Origin: Chitinophagaceae bacterium
GTDB lineage: Bacteria; Bacteroidota; Bacteroidia; Chitinophagales; Chitinophagaceae
Direction of reading: 5' to 3'
Length of the DNA stretch: 64,000 nt
Assembly (NCBI GenBank): GCA_027486835.1
Contig: JAIXOJ010000052.1
Coordinates: 1-64,000, forward strand
Part shown: positions 1 through 8,055 of the stretch, piece by piece
Layout of the letters: each line of letters begins with the position of its first letter
Position numbering within the stretch: position 1 is the stretch's first letter
Notes under the pieces: model-generated
Told to the model about the DNA's origin: nothing
The model's database searches: none
Seen by the model: only the letters and a program-made list of their open reading frames with translations
Program-made: the position numbers and the translations under genes

Positions 1-137
1 GCAAGAAAGTAACTGAGGAGAGCAAGAAAGTAACTGAGGAGAGCAAGAAAGTAACTGAGAAGAGCAAGAAAATAACTGAGGAGAGCAAGAAAGTAACTGA
101 GGAGAGCAAGAAAGTCCAAGAGGACGCAAACACATAA
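1..137 (+). CDS. C-terminal end of a heptad-repeat coiled-coil protein (partial)
   Basis: The reading frame entering at base 3 has no stop until TAA at 135-137. It encodes consecutive copies of a seven-residue unit close to SKKVTEE, then a short tail (VQEDANT). A seven-residue charged repeat is what an extended alpha-helical coiled coil looks like. The gene starts left of the window, so its size, signal peptide and role cannot be seen. The same frame continues after the stop as 19 sense codons of similar Lys/Glu-rich composition to a second TAA at 195-197, so the annotated stop may be a recent nonsense change. Coding status is inferred from frame and composition only. Confidence 0.55.
   Translation, partial: KKVTEESKKVTEESKKVTEKSKKITEESKKVTEESKKVQEDANT
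3..116 (+). repeat. 21-bp tandem repeat, about five copies, inside a coding frame
   Basis: The unit AGCAAGAAAGTAACTGAGGA plus one base recurs every 21 bp with one or two substitutions per copy. Because 21 is seven codons, gain or loss of units would lengthen or shorten a coiled coil without breaking the frame. The array starts before the window. Confidence 0.9.
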
Positions 138-440
138 AAAAAGGAGGCCAAAAAAGAACAACCAAAATCTATAAATGCTTTTGAATCCCCCAAATAAACC
201 TGACGAAACAAAACGTATACATAAATTTACAGGACAAGTGAAAATTTTATTACAAAACCCGCTTTGGTATAATTTGGGCAATAAACAAGGCTAAAAGAGT
301 AGTTTTTGCCAATAAAGCAGATGTAAACATGAGTTTTAAATAGAATCCCTCACAACCATCTAGCAAATTCATTTAAAAAAGTAATACTGCTGCTTAAATT
401 CAAAAAAATAATGAGAAGTAATTTGCTAATTAATGAAAAC

Positions 441-471
441 AAAAAAGCCCGCAATAACTTGCGGGCTTTTT
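441..471 (-). terminator. Rho-independent terminator after tRNA-Leu
   Basis: An inverted repeat with arms AAAGCCCGCAA and TTGCGGGCTTT is flanked by an A-run on one side and a T-run on the other. It lies directly 3' of the minus-strand tRNA-Leu gene. The symmetrical A/T flanks would let it also work on the plus strand. Confidence 0.8.
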
Positions 472-472
472 G

Positions 473-558
473 TGCCTCAGGCGGGAATCGAACCCGCACC
501 TCCGTTGCTGAAGACAGGATTTTAAGTCCTGCGTGTCTACCAGTTCCACCACCAAGGC
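473..558 (-). tRNA. tRNA-Leu (anticodon UAA)
   Basis: The reverse complement folds as a class II tRNA. The acceptor arms are GCCTTGG and CTGAGGC with two G-T wobbles, the D-loop carries the usual GG pair, and the T-arm contains GGTTCGATTCC. The anticodon stem CAGGA/TCCTG closes the loop CTTAAAA, giving anticodon TAA. The long variable arm fits leucine. CCA is not encoded. Only three bases separate its 5' end from the T-run of the hairpin at 561-594, so it probably shares a transcript with the tRNA-Gly gene. Confidence 0.95.
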
Positions 559-560
559 TG

Positions 561-594
561 AAAAAAAATTCCATCATTTTATGATGGAATTTTT
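561..594 (-). terminator. Terminator-like hairpin between tRNA-Gly and tRNA-Leu
   Basis: Perfect arms ATTCCATCAT and ATGATGGAAT with a three-base loop are followed on the minus strand by eight T. It has the form of an intrinsic terminator but stands between two co-oriented tRNA genes, leaving no room for a separate promoter for tRNA-Leu. It may be a partial terminator or a processing element. Confidence 0.6.
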
Positions 595-597
595 GTG

Positions 598-670
<73 letters not shown>

Positions 671-695
671 TTACCTATTTTTTATGGTTGGAGTG

Positions 696-726
696 CAAAT
701 ATAGGGACTTTCACTTTCCAACCAAA
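696..726 (-). promoter_or_regulatory. Bacteroidota-type promoter of the tRNA-Gly/tRNA-Leu unit
   Basis: On the minus strand there is TTTG (723-726), a 19-bp spacer, then TATATTTG (696-703), an exact match to the TTTG / TAnnTTTG consensus of the primary sigma factor in this phylum. Transcription would begin roughly 15-20 bases before the mature tRNA-Gly. Confidence 0.75.
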
Positions 727-740
727 TTTTTTTTCGATTC

Positions 741-950
741 CTATTTATATTCAGGCTTGAACTTACTGCTTCCTTGAACTTCTACATCAGGTTTTCCTTT
801 GTAGCTATGCTTGTAAAGATTAAAACAGCTTCCGAAAATTAACGATAAAACACTGAAGACTGTCAAGTAAAAAAAGAACTTAGAAGAACTAACCCAATCT
901 TTAGTGAGGTCTTTTTCATTAACCTCTTGTTCATGTACCGAATGACTCAT
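741..950 (-). CDS. Small membrane protein, unknown function
   Basis: A 69-residue product with a charged N-terminus (MSHSVHEQEVNEKD), one hydrophobic segment at about residues 24-43 (FFFYLTVFSVLSLIFGSCF) and a basic C-terminal tail. This is the layout of a single-pass inner-membrane protein. It has a proper ATG, stands alone and ends before the tRNA promoter. I do not recognise the family, and coding status rests on composition and the clear membrane segment. Confidence 0.5.
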   Translation of the reverse strand: MSHSVHEQEVNEKDLTKDWVSSSKFFFYLTVFSVLSLIFGSCFNLYKHSYKGKPDVEVQGSSKFKPEYK

Positions 951-1023
951 AATATTTTCAATTGCGGGACAAAAATAGGTGGTAAGCTAATACTAATGAA
1001 CATTGAGTCAAATTTTTCTGAGA

Positions 1024-2046
1024 TTATTTATTCACAATCTGTGAAAAGTACTTTTTGTTTCTAATAAAGTATTGAAATACTACACTTCCGCAAAAAACAC
1101 CAGATAGCGACTTGAGTGGTTTTTTCGGAAAACTATGGGTTTTGTAGCCCCTCAACCAAATTCCCAATACAGCAAAATGTGCTTTGCTAATCGCTAAAAA
1201 GAAATCTCGATCACCATGCAGTAACCCTTTCCATGCAGAAATTGCGTCCAAAATAAATCGGAATGGAATGATTATTAATTTCTCCCTTACTATTAGATTC
1301 TTAGAAAGCATTAATAAATTGTTTCTAAAGTTTAGATATACTTTCCTACCTCCCCTTGGTAATGTTCCAGCACCTACATGGTAAACCACTGAAGCTGGGC
1401 AAACTACAATTTTATACCCCAATAATTGCATCCTCCAACATAAATCAATTTCTTCTTGGTGGGCAAAAAATGATGCATCAAATCCACCAGCAGCTTTAAA
1501 TAAATGACTTCTAACAAACATCGCTGCTCCACTGGCCCAAAAAATAGGTTGGGTATCTTGATATTGGTGGCTGTCTATTTCAAGTACATCAAAAACCCTC
1601 CCTCTTGAAAATGGATATCCCAATATATCTATCCACCCCCCAGCCGCACCGGCATACTCTAACAAATTTGGTTGATAATAAGATAATAATTTGGGCTGAC
1701 AAGCGGCAATCGACCTATCACTTTCCATTTGATCAATGATTGGTTCAATCCAACCTTCTGTAACTTTTACATCTGAATTGAGCAAAACATAATAATCACT
1801 TTCCACTAATTTCAAAGCCCAGTTATACCCCCCTGCAAAACCTTCATTCTTGCTATGCTTTAGAATTTCAACTTCGGGAAAAAAATTGGCAACTACTTCT
1901 AAAGAATCGTCGGTAGATGCATTATCTGCTACAATAATGCGCTTATTTTGATAAGTACTTTTTAAAACTGATGGAAGAAAATTATTGAGGTGGTCTCTCC
2001 CATTATAATTTAAAATAACGATTGCTACTGATGGCTGTGACAACAA
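1024..2046 (-). CDS. Family 2 glycosyltransferase (rhamnosyltransferase-like)
   Basis: A 340-residue GT-A enzyme expected to transfer a sugar from a nucleotide donor onto a cell-surface polysaccharide at the cytoplasmic face. The N-terminus has the GT2 start VAIVILNYNG (about residues 7-16), then VADNASTDDS, NEGFAGG, and the metal-binding position inside LLNSDVKV. Further on, FFAHQEEIDLCWR matches the catalytic ED-like motif of the rhamnosyl/galactofuranosyltransferase group. The C-terminal 80 residues are basic and amphipathic, suggesting membrane association. No in-frame ATG precedes the domain; TTG codons at 2046 or 2043 are the likely starts. It stands alone, so the acceptor is unknown. 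Confidence 0.85.
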   Translation of the reverse strand: MLSQPSVAIVILNYNGRDHLNNFLPSVLKSTYQNKRIIVADNASTDDSLEVVANFFPEVEILKHSKNEGFAGGYNWALKLVESDYYVLLNSDVKVTEGWIEPIIDQMESDRSIAACQPKLLSYYQPNLLEYAGAAGGWIDILGYPFSRGRVFDVLEIDSHQYQDTQPIFWASGAAMFVRSHLFKAAGGFDASFFAHQEEIDLCWRMQLLGYKIVVCPASVVYHVGAGTLPRGGRKVYLNFRNNLLMLSKNLIVREKLIIIPFRFILDAISAWKGLLHGDRDFFLAISKAHFAVLGIWLRGYKTHSFPKKPLKSLSGVFCGSVVFQYFIRNKKYFSQIVNK

Positions 2047-2358
2047 TGACTGTTTTTTTACGAAAATAGCCGTTTAGTAATATCGGCTTATGCATATTTA
2101 TAATTTACAAAGTAAATTACACCTAAAAAGTCCGCTAAATATGTCTTTACTACTGCTCTATTTTGTCTTTTAGAAAAAAATGAGAATTCATTTTATACAA
2201 TTTTAGACACCCCGTGTTTTAAAAATAAACACTATATACAAGCTGGGAGCATTCTAAAATTTATCAACTAAAATAATTTTGCCACTATTTAAAAATAATT
2301 AAAATTAAACTCATTTTAAGCGTATTCAAACTGAAATTGCTCTTTTAAATCAAACCCC
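2047..2358. other. AT-rich spacer
   Basis: 312 bases between two minus-strand genes. I see no open frame of useful length, no RNA gene and no strong hairpin. It must hold the GT2 promoter: TATTTTCG about 15 bases before the TTG start resembles a -7 element. Confidence 0.5.
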
Positions 2359-4749
2359 CTAAAAGGGTAAACCAATCCCTAGTTGTATGGCGTAATTCCT
2401 AATTTTTACACCATTGGATCTGGTGCTTGTCCACTCAAAATCTGATGGAGATACCCAACCATTGTACGCAAGTCTAGCAGGGTCTTTCATTTTGTAGGCA
2501 ACATCAATTCTAATTAGAAAGTAAGAAAAATCAACCCGGACACCCGTGCCTACTCCAATAGCTAAATCCTTGATTATTCGTTTTAGCTGAAAGGAAGCAT
2601 CAGGATCGTCTTGATTATTCTTTAGATTCCAGACATTGCCAATGTCACTGAACAAAGCACTCCCAATTTTTACCCCCGCAATACTTCCTATTGGAAATCG
2701 ATACTCGAAATTGGTTTCAATTGTGAAATCACCAAACCTATCAGTATAACCGCTTTTGGTAGTATCCGAACTTAAGGAAGACCCAAGGCCGATTTGTCGC
2801 AATGTCCATGCACGCATACTATTTGGACCACCCATGAAATACTGTTTAAAAACTGGCAATGTGGAGCTGTTGTGAAAACCAATACCCGTAAAAAACCTGG
2901 ATGCAAACTCATCTTTAGCATATTTCCTGATGAATCTATATTCGGCCTCTATCTTATTGTACTCAAAAACATTATCAATACCACCTAAAATTTGATTTAT
3001 CAATAGTCCACTTTCTTCATAACCCAATCGGATATAATGACTTTTATTTGGATGGTGCTTACTATTAAAAGTTCTGCTGTAAGAAACCGAAACGCCGGCT
3101 ACTTTTCCATCCCTGAAAGAATTCCTTAAAAATGGGTTGGTTTTAAACAAAGTATCCAATCCTTGTAAACTATCTACTTTGTATAACTCTACATTGATGG
3201 GCTTAAATAACCAATTATTTTCACCCTTGCTAAATTCATACCCCCAATTGGTTACTAACGATCTGAGCCGATATAAATTTTTACGATCGGTGTAGCCTCC
3301 TGCTAAAGTAAATAACGTACGTTTATTTTCCAATTCATTAAATGCTTTCCAATTTTTAAAGGGCTGTATTAACCTTGGGAAAATGTAGGTATGGCTTAAA
3401 CTCACTTGCGTTGTTTGCAAAAGGGACTGGTTTAGGCTATTGGCTGCTTGTTTATCAATATTTAATTCTACTCCAAACCTTAGAGTCGTGAGCGATTGAA
3501 TTGCTTGACGCCAAATGTTTCTGTTTTTGTAACTAAAATTAGTGGCTAAACCCAACAGATTGCCTGAGCCTATATCCCCAGTATTTCTACTAAATTCTTG
3601 ATCGATCGTAAACCCCTGTTTTTTTTCTTGCACCATAAAAACATACAAGTCAATACTATCCTTTCCTCTAATTACTGGTTTTATGTCCACTTGTTTCCAA
3701 GTACCCATTTGTGTTAATCTATTGATGGTCTTGTAATATCCATCCTCATTATAAAGTGTACCATTGGTGAGATAAGTATGTTCTCTCAACGGACGAAACC
3801 TAAACTTGACCCCAGAATAATACATTGTCATTCCTGGGCGGCTTGCTTTTTTCAGGTAACCAATTTGGTTGATTATAGAATCTGGCGTGTAAAAAGGATT
3901 TTTAATGTCGGGGAAATAATAAATATGCCCCGTATAATATTGTTGTAGCGCAAATGGATTTTTACCCATTTTTCGCATAAATGTGATATTCCAAGCTGGG
4001 TTTTCCTTTCGCCTTTTATCGGCTTCGGCAATCAGCTCTGCTTGTTTAAACGGATCTAACGTTAATGTTAGTAATCGTGCGTCAAGTGTATCGACCAACA
4101 CATACATATCCTCCTTGGTAAATCGATAATAACCATTTTGGTGATACCATGATAATAATCGCTCTAATTCACTATTGATATTTTGCTTGGTGTAAGGGCT
4201 GCCTTTTTTTACCAAAGAAGCAGCGCTTTGTTGTAAGGTTAATTTTTGCAAAGTGGAGTCTAATGGAAGAACTGTTGTATCAAACATGTTGTAACCCACT
4301 GAATCAATACGAATACTTTTTCCTAAAACAATGTCCATCGATACCGTTACCCTTTGCTGATTTTTGTACTTTTTGATCTTGTGTGATGGAGTTAATTGAG
4401 CATAATAATATCCCTGAGAGTTTAAATAAGCATTCATAAAGTTCTTTGTACGCTGTAAATTGCCAGCTTCAAAAACAGGGGGGTTGCGTAATTGGTATAA
4501 AAAACCAAACTGCTGTAGTCTATTTGCTTTAAGGCTGTCATCCCAATAATTGGATAATTCTTCAGACAGTCTTTTTCTTTCACTGCTTTTGATGCTACCT
4601 CTAATTGTTATCTTGTTTTCAAAAACAAATGGTTTATTAGCCGGATAATTTTTTATGGAACAACTGACTAAGCTCCCGCTAAATAACAATAGCACAATAA
4701 GCCACTGTGTTAAAGCAAATAAGGAAAGCTTTTTACAGTATCTAAACAT
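2359..4749 (-). CDS. Lipidated Omp85 outer-membrane protein (BamA/TamA family)
   Basis: A product of about 796 residues. The N-terminus MFRYCKKLSLF leads into a hydrophobic stretch and a lipobox (SLVSC) around residue 30, so it is probably a lipoprotein. About 300 residues of POTRA-like sequence follow, for example MNAYLNSQGYYYAQ and LLSWYHQNGYYRF. The C-terminal half is a beta-barrel with the surface-antigen motif QYFMGGPNSMRAW and ends in aromatic-rich strands finishing IGLPF. Expected role: insertion or assembly of outer-membrane proteins. The ATG at 4749 is preferred over the upstream TTG at 4776, which would overlap the divergent methyltransferase gene. The family is shared with the TamL-like gene at 30083, but no tamB adjoins this one. 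Confidence 0.85.
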   Translation of the reverse strand: MFRYCKKLSLFALTQWLIVLLLFSGSLVSCSIKNYPANKPFVFENKITIRGSIKSSERKRLSEELSNYWDDSLKANRLQQFGFLYQLRNPPVFEAGNLQRTKNFMNAYLNSQGYYYAQLTPSHKIKKYKNQQRVTVSMDIVLGKSIRIDSVGYNMFDTTVLPLDSTLQKLTLQQSAASLVKKGSPYTKQNINSELERLLSWYHQNGYYRFTKEDMYVLVDTLDARLLTLTLDPFKQAELIAEADKRRKENPAWNITFMRKMGKNPFALQQYYTGHIYYFPDIKNPFYTPDSIINQIGYLKKASRPGMTMYYSGVKFRFRPLREHTYLTNGTLYNEDGYYKTINRLTQMGTWKQVDIKPVIRGKDSIDLYVFMVQEKKQGFTIDQEFSRNTGDIGSGNLLGLATNFSYKNRNIWRQAIQSLTTLRFGVELNIDKQAANSLNQSLLQTTQVSLSHTYIFPRLIQPFKNWKAFNELENKRTLFTLAGGYTDRKNLYRLRSLVTNWGYEFSKGENNWLFKPINVELYKVDSLQGLDTLFKTNPFLRNSFRDGKVAGVSVSYSRTFNSKHHPNKSHYIRLGYEESGLLINQILGGIDNVFEYNKIEAEYRFIRKYAKDEFASRFFTGIGFHNSSTLPVFKQYFMGGPNSMRAWTLRQIGLGSSLSSDTTKSGYTDRFGDFTIETNFEYRFPIGSIAGVKIGSALFSDIGNVWNLKNNQDDPDASFQLKRIIKDLAIGVGTGVRVDFSYFLIRIDVAYKMKDPARLAYNGWVSPSDFEWTSTRSNGVKIRNYAIQLGIGLPF

Positions 4750-4754
4750 ACAAT

Positions 4755-5477
4755 ATGATAAGTAAAAGTGAGTCAAAATTCGTTCAGTCCCTTCAACAAA
4801 AAAAAGTTCGGTACGAAACGGGATTATTCCTTGCCGAAGGCGTAAAGTTGGTGGAAGAAATCATTCAAACCGATTATCAGATAAAAAAAATCTACGCAAC
4901 GGAAGTTTGGGCTTCGCAACACAGGTCATTACAACCAGTTATTTCAATAGTAACAGAAAGCGAATTACAACAAATATCTCAATTGCAGACTCCCAACCAA
5001 GTTCTGGCAATTGTACATCAAAATTACCCTAACGAACCACCTGTTTTCCAGAATAATATTACTCTGGTACTCGACGGAATCCAAGATCCAGGAAATCTGG
5101 GTACTATTATTAGAATCGCAGATTGGTTTGGCATTCAACAGATTGTTTGTAGTTCCGACACAGTTGAATTGTACAATCCAAAAGTTATTCAAGCAACCAT
5201 GGGAAGTTTTTTGCGGGTTTCTGTCTATTATTTGCCAATTGAAACAATGCTTTCAGAAGCAAAAGTTGCTGTATTTGGTGCAATGTTAAAAGGAATGAAC
5301 ATGAAAATGATTGCAAAACCTAAAGAAGGAATCCTATTAATTGGTAATGAAGGCAGGGGTATAAGCCCTACCCTACTACCGTTTATTTCAAACCCAATTA
5401 CCATTCCCAAAATTGGTCAAGCAGAAAGTTTAAACGCTGCGGTGGCCACAGGAATATTGTTGGGTAATTGGTGCTGA
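4755..5477 (+). CDS. TrmH/SpoU-family RNA 2'-O-methyltransferase
   Basis: A 240-residue SPOUT enzyme using S-adenosylmethionine to methylate a ribose in RNA, most likely 23S rRNA. The N-terminal substrate-binding domain (about residues 1-90) has FVQSLQQKKVRYETGLFLAEG. The SPOUT core has LVLDGIQDPGNLGTIIR (motif 1, with the conserved N and R), LLIGNEGRGIS (motif 2) and IGQAESLNAAVATGILL (motif 3), the last two building the trefoil knot. The length is normal for RlmB/TrmH-like proteins. It is transcribed divergently from the Omp85 gene with only five bases between the start codons, so both promoters must overlap coding sequence. Which nucleotide it modifies cannot be told. Confidence 0.88.
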   Translation: MISKSESKFVQSLQQKKVRYETGLFLAEGVKLVEEIIQTDYQIKKIYATEVWASQHRSLQPVISIVTESELQQISQLQTPNQVLAIVHQNYPNEPPVFQNNITLVLDGIQDPGNLGTIIRIADWFGIQQIVCSSDTVELYNPKVIQATMGSFLRVSVYYLPIETMLSEAKVAVFGAMLKGMNMKMIAKPKEGILLIGNEGRGISPTLLPFISNPITIPKIGQAESLNAAVATGILLGNWC

Positions 5478-5766
5478 GGAAGTTGTAAGTATTAGTTCCT
5501 AAGCTGTAGGCAAAAAAGTGCATCGATGCCAATAGTAAAATACTGAATTGATTTTCTCCACAGTATTCAGTCTTTTGGGTGTCTGCCGACTACTCCTAAT
5601 TTCTACAATAACCCTTGTCATGTATTTTTAGTTATCTGGGGCTTATCTTGCCCAACTTGACGGTATTTGAAGCATATTTACTTTTCTACACGGGCTTAAT
5701 GTGTAAAAAGTACACTTTGATTAAATAACCCTATTTTGCGAACATTCTTTAACATCAATTCAAACT

Positions 5767-7419
5767 ATGGACTTTAGAAATTTTGAGGTTCCCTACGAGG
5801 TAAATGAAAAATATGCGAAAAAGGCAGCTTATTTTTCTATGGAATTTGCCGTTCATCAACCATTGAAAATTTACAGTGGTGGTCTGGGCTTTTTATCCGG
5901 TTCGCACCTGAGAAGTGCTTATGAGTTAAAACAAAACATGGTGGGCATTGGTATTTTATGGAAATATGGGTATTACGACCAAACCCGTAACCAAGATCAA
6001 ACACTGCAACCAGCTTGGCTAGAAAAAAATTATTCTTTTTTAGAAGACACAGGCTTCAAGTATCAGATCTTAATTCATGACGCTCCTGTTTGGGTAAAAG
6101 CTTGGTATTTAGCACCAGATACTTTTAATACAGTGCCTTTATTTTTATTGAGTACTGATTTACCCGAAAATGACTACGTTTCCCAAACTATTTGTCATAG
6201 GCTATATGATGCAAACGTTGCTACCAAAATTGCTCAGTTTATTCTTTTAGGCGTGGGTGGCGCTAAGTTGATGGACGAAATTGGTTTTAACCCCGATGTA
6301 TATCATTTGAATGAAGCGCATGGTATTTCTTCCGCATTTTATCTCTTGAATAAGTTTAAAAGCGTACATAAACTTAGAGAAAAATTAGTATTTACCACAC
6401 ACACACCAGAGGAAGCAGGTAACGAAAAACACGATATTTACCTATGCCATAAAATGGGCTATTTCTGTGGATTGAGCATTGATGAAGTACGCCGACTTAC
6501 TGGCACAACAGATGATTTGCTAAATCATTCTTTGGTAGCACTTCGTTTTGCAAGAAAAGCAAATGGTGTTTCAAAATTACATGGCGTAGTGTCTAGGGAA
6601 ATGTGGGGTAAATACGAAGGTATTTGTGAGATAACAGATATTACAAACGCACAAAACTGGACTTATTGGGCAGACAAACACCTATATCGTTACGATGATG
6701 AAAATGACGAAAAGGCATTTGATGACAGAAAACATTATCTAAAAAAACGAGCCTTTGAAATTGTTTCGGATCAAACTGGAAAAATATTTGACCCCAATGT
6801 TCTAACGATTGTATGGGCAAGGCGTTTTGCTGGTTATAAACGCGCAGACATGCTTACCTATAACCTAGAAAGATTTGAACGATTATTAAACAATACCCAA
6901 TATCCAGTACAAATTATTTGGGCGGGTAAGCCATATCCATTTGATTATCCTGCCATTGGCACTTTCAATAATTTGGTGTATTTGAGTAAGAAATATAAAA
7001 ATGTAGCGGTGCTTATTGGTTACGAATTGTCATTGAGTAAGCGCCTGAAAGAATCTGCTGATATTTGGTTGAACAACCCTAGAGTTCCAAGAGAAGCTAG
7101 CGGAACAAGCGGTATGACGGCAGCCATGAATGGTGCAGTGAATTTTAGTACCGATGATGGCTGGATACCAGAATTTGTACAACATGGTGTAAACGGGTTT
7201 GTAGTGCCAAAAGCTGACTATCACAACATGAGTGTTCATGATCAAGATGAATATGACCTGAACAAGTTGTATGAAATTTTAGAAAAAGAAATTTTGCCCA
7301 CTTACTATGATAAACCAGCCGATTGGAAGAAGCTGGTTAAAAATGGAATGAAAGATGTACGCTTTCAATTTGAAAGTAACCGCATGGCTGATGAATATTA
7401 TGAGATTATGTACAAATAA
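5767..7419 (+). CDS. GT35 alpha-glucan phosphorylase-like protein without the PLP lysine
   Basis: A 550-residue protein built like the short alpha-glucan phosphorylases. The N-terminus has YFSMEFAVHQPLKIYSGGLG, the middle has HLNEAHGISSA and FTTHTPEEAGNEKH, and the C-terminal GT-B half has WARRFAGYKRADML (phosphate-site region) and REASGTSGM. In phosphorylases of this type the last motif continues as GMKAAMNG, where the lysine forms the Schiff base with pyridoxal phosphate. Here it reads GMTAAMNG, with Thr451 (codon ACG at 7117-7119). The protein is shorter than glycogen phosphorylase proper (about 800 residues). A glucan-binding or PLP-independent transferase role is possible. Monocistronic, with a strong terminator. 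Confidence 0.8.
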   Translation: MDFRNFEVPYEVNEKYAKKAAYFSMEFAVHQPLKIYSGGLGFLSGSHLRSAYELKQNMVGIGILWKYGYYDQTRNQDQTLQPAWLEKNYSFLEDTGFKYQILIHDAPVWVKAWYLAPDTFNTVPLFLLSTDLPENDYVSQTICHRLYDANVATKIAQFILLGVGGAKLMDEIGFNPDVYHLNEAHGISSAFYLLNKFKSVHKLREKLVFTTHTPEEAGNEKHDIYLCHKMGYFCGLSIDEVRRLTGTTDDLLNHSLVALRFARKANGVSKLHGVVSREMWGKYEGICEITDITNAQNWTYWADKHLYRYDDENDEKAFDDRKHYLKKRAFEIVSDQTGKIFDPNVLTIVWARRFAGYKRADMLTYNLERFERLLNNTQYPVQIIWAGKPYPFDYPAIGTFNNLVYLSKKYKNVAVLIGYELSLSKRLKESADIWLNNPRVPREASGTSGMTAAMNGAVNFSTDDGWIPEFVQHGVNGFVVPKADYHNMSVHDQDEYDLNKLYEILEKEILPTYYDKPADWKKLVKNGMKDVRFQFESNRMADEYYEIMYK

Positions 7420-7440
7420 TCCACAACAGTTTTTAAATAA

Positions 7441-7484
7441 AAAAATAACCCGAAGCCTCTATTTTGGCTTCGGGTTATTTTTTT
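7441..7484 (+). terminator. Intrinsic terminator of the GT35-like gene
   Basis: Arms AAAAATAACCCGAAGCC and GGCTTCGGGTTATTTTT are fully complementary around an eight-base loop and end in a T-run, 21 bases after the stop codon. Confidence 0.92.
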
Positions 7485-7613
7485 ATGGGTATTTCGTCCA
7501 TTTAATTCACTAAAAAACACATCTGGTTCTCTACTTTGCTCCTTCATCTCAAATACCATTAGCATTAATTCAGAAGAAATTTTTTTAAAAAAAACTAGGG
7601 CATTTGCAATTTT

Positions 7614-7860
7614 CCTGTTGCAAAAAAATTGTAACAAACATTCTTCAAAACACTTTTTACAACATTTTCTGTTACAAAAAAATTTGTACCAGATATTTCT
7701 GTAACAACACTGTTACAATTTTTGCTGTTACAAAAATAATTGTAACAGATATGTCTGTAACAACTCTGTTACAATTATTGCTGTTACAAAAATAATTGTA
7801 ACAGACATTAATGTAACAATCCATGTTACATTAATTGCTGTTTCAGAAAAAATGTAAAAT
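7614..7860. repeat. Tandem array of about 56-bp units made of TGTTACA/TGTAACA palindromes
   Basis: CTGTTAC-like starts occur at 7614, 7669, 7725, 7781 and 7838, spaced 55-57 bp. The clearest units contain two hairpins each: CTGTTACAA, six bases, TTGTAACAG; then TGTAACA, four bases, TGTTACA. The outer copies are degenerate. The array lies between two convergent genes, each with its own terminator, so it is not a promoter region. A 63-residue frame crosses it but consists only of the repeat and is not called. Confidence 0.85.
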
Positions 7861-7993
7861 GATTTCAATCAACAAAATGATGGCTACTTTTTTGAGATAA
7901 TTGAATGGGTAAATGGTTTTAAAATCACCAACGAAAAGTAAATCTGGACTTGCACTCTATAAAACCAATTACCATCTCGAACATTTAAAAAAT

Positions 7994-8031
7994 AAAAAGG
8001 CTGCCATCAATTAAGATGGCAGCCTTTTTTT
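7994..8031 (-). terminator. Intrinsic terminator of the LruC surface-protein gene
   Basis: Arms AAAAAGGCTGCCATC and GATGGCAGCCTTTTT with a six-base loop lie just 3' of the minus-strand gene at 8056. A/T runs on both sides make it potentially bidirectional. Confidence 0.9.
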
Positions 8032-8055
8032 AAAAAGAAAGAGGAATTAATAATG

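Noticed and set aside
7604-7795. A 63-residue frame
   Set aside because: It lies in the palindromic TGTTACA array and consists of repeat translation (VT and LLL runs).
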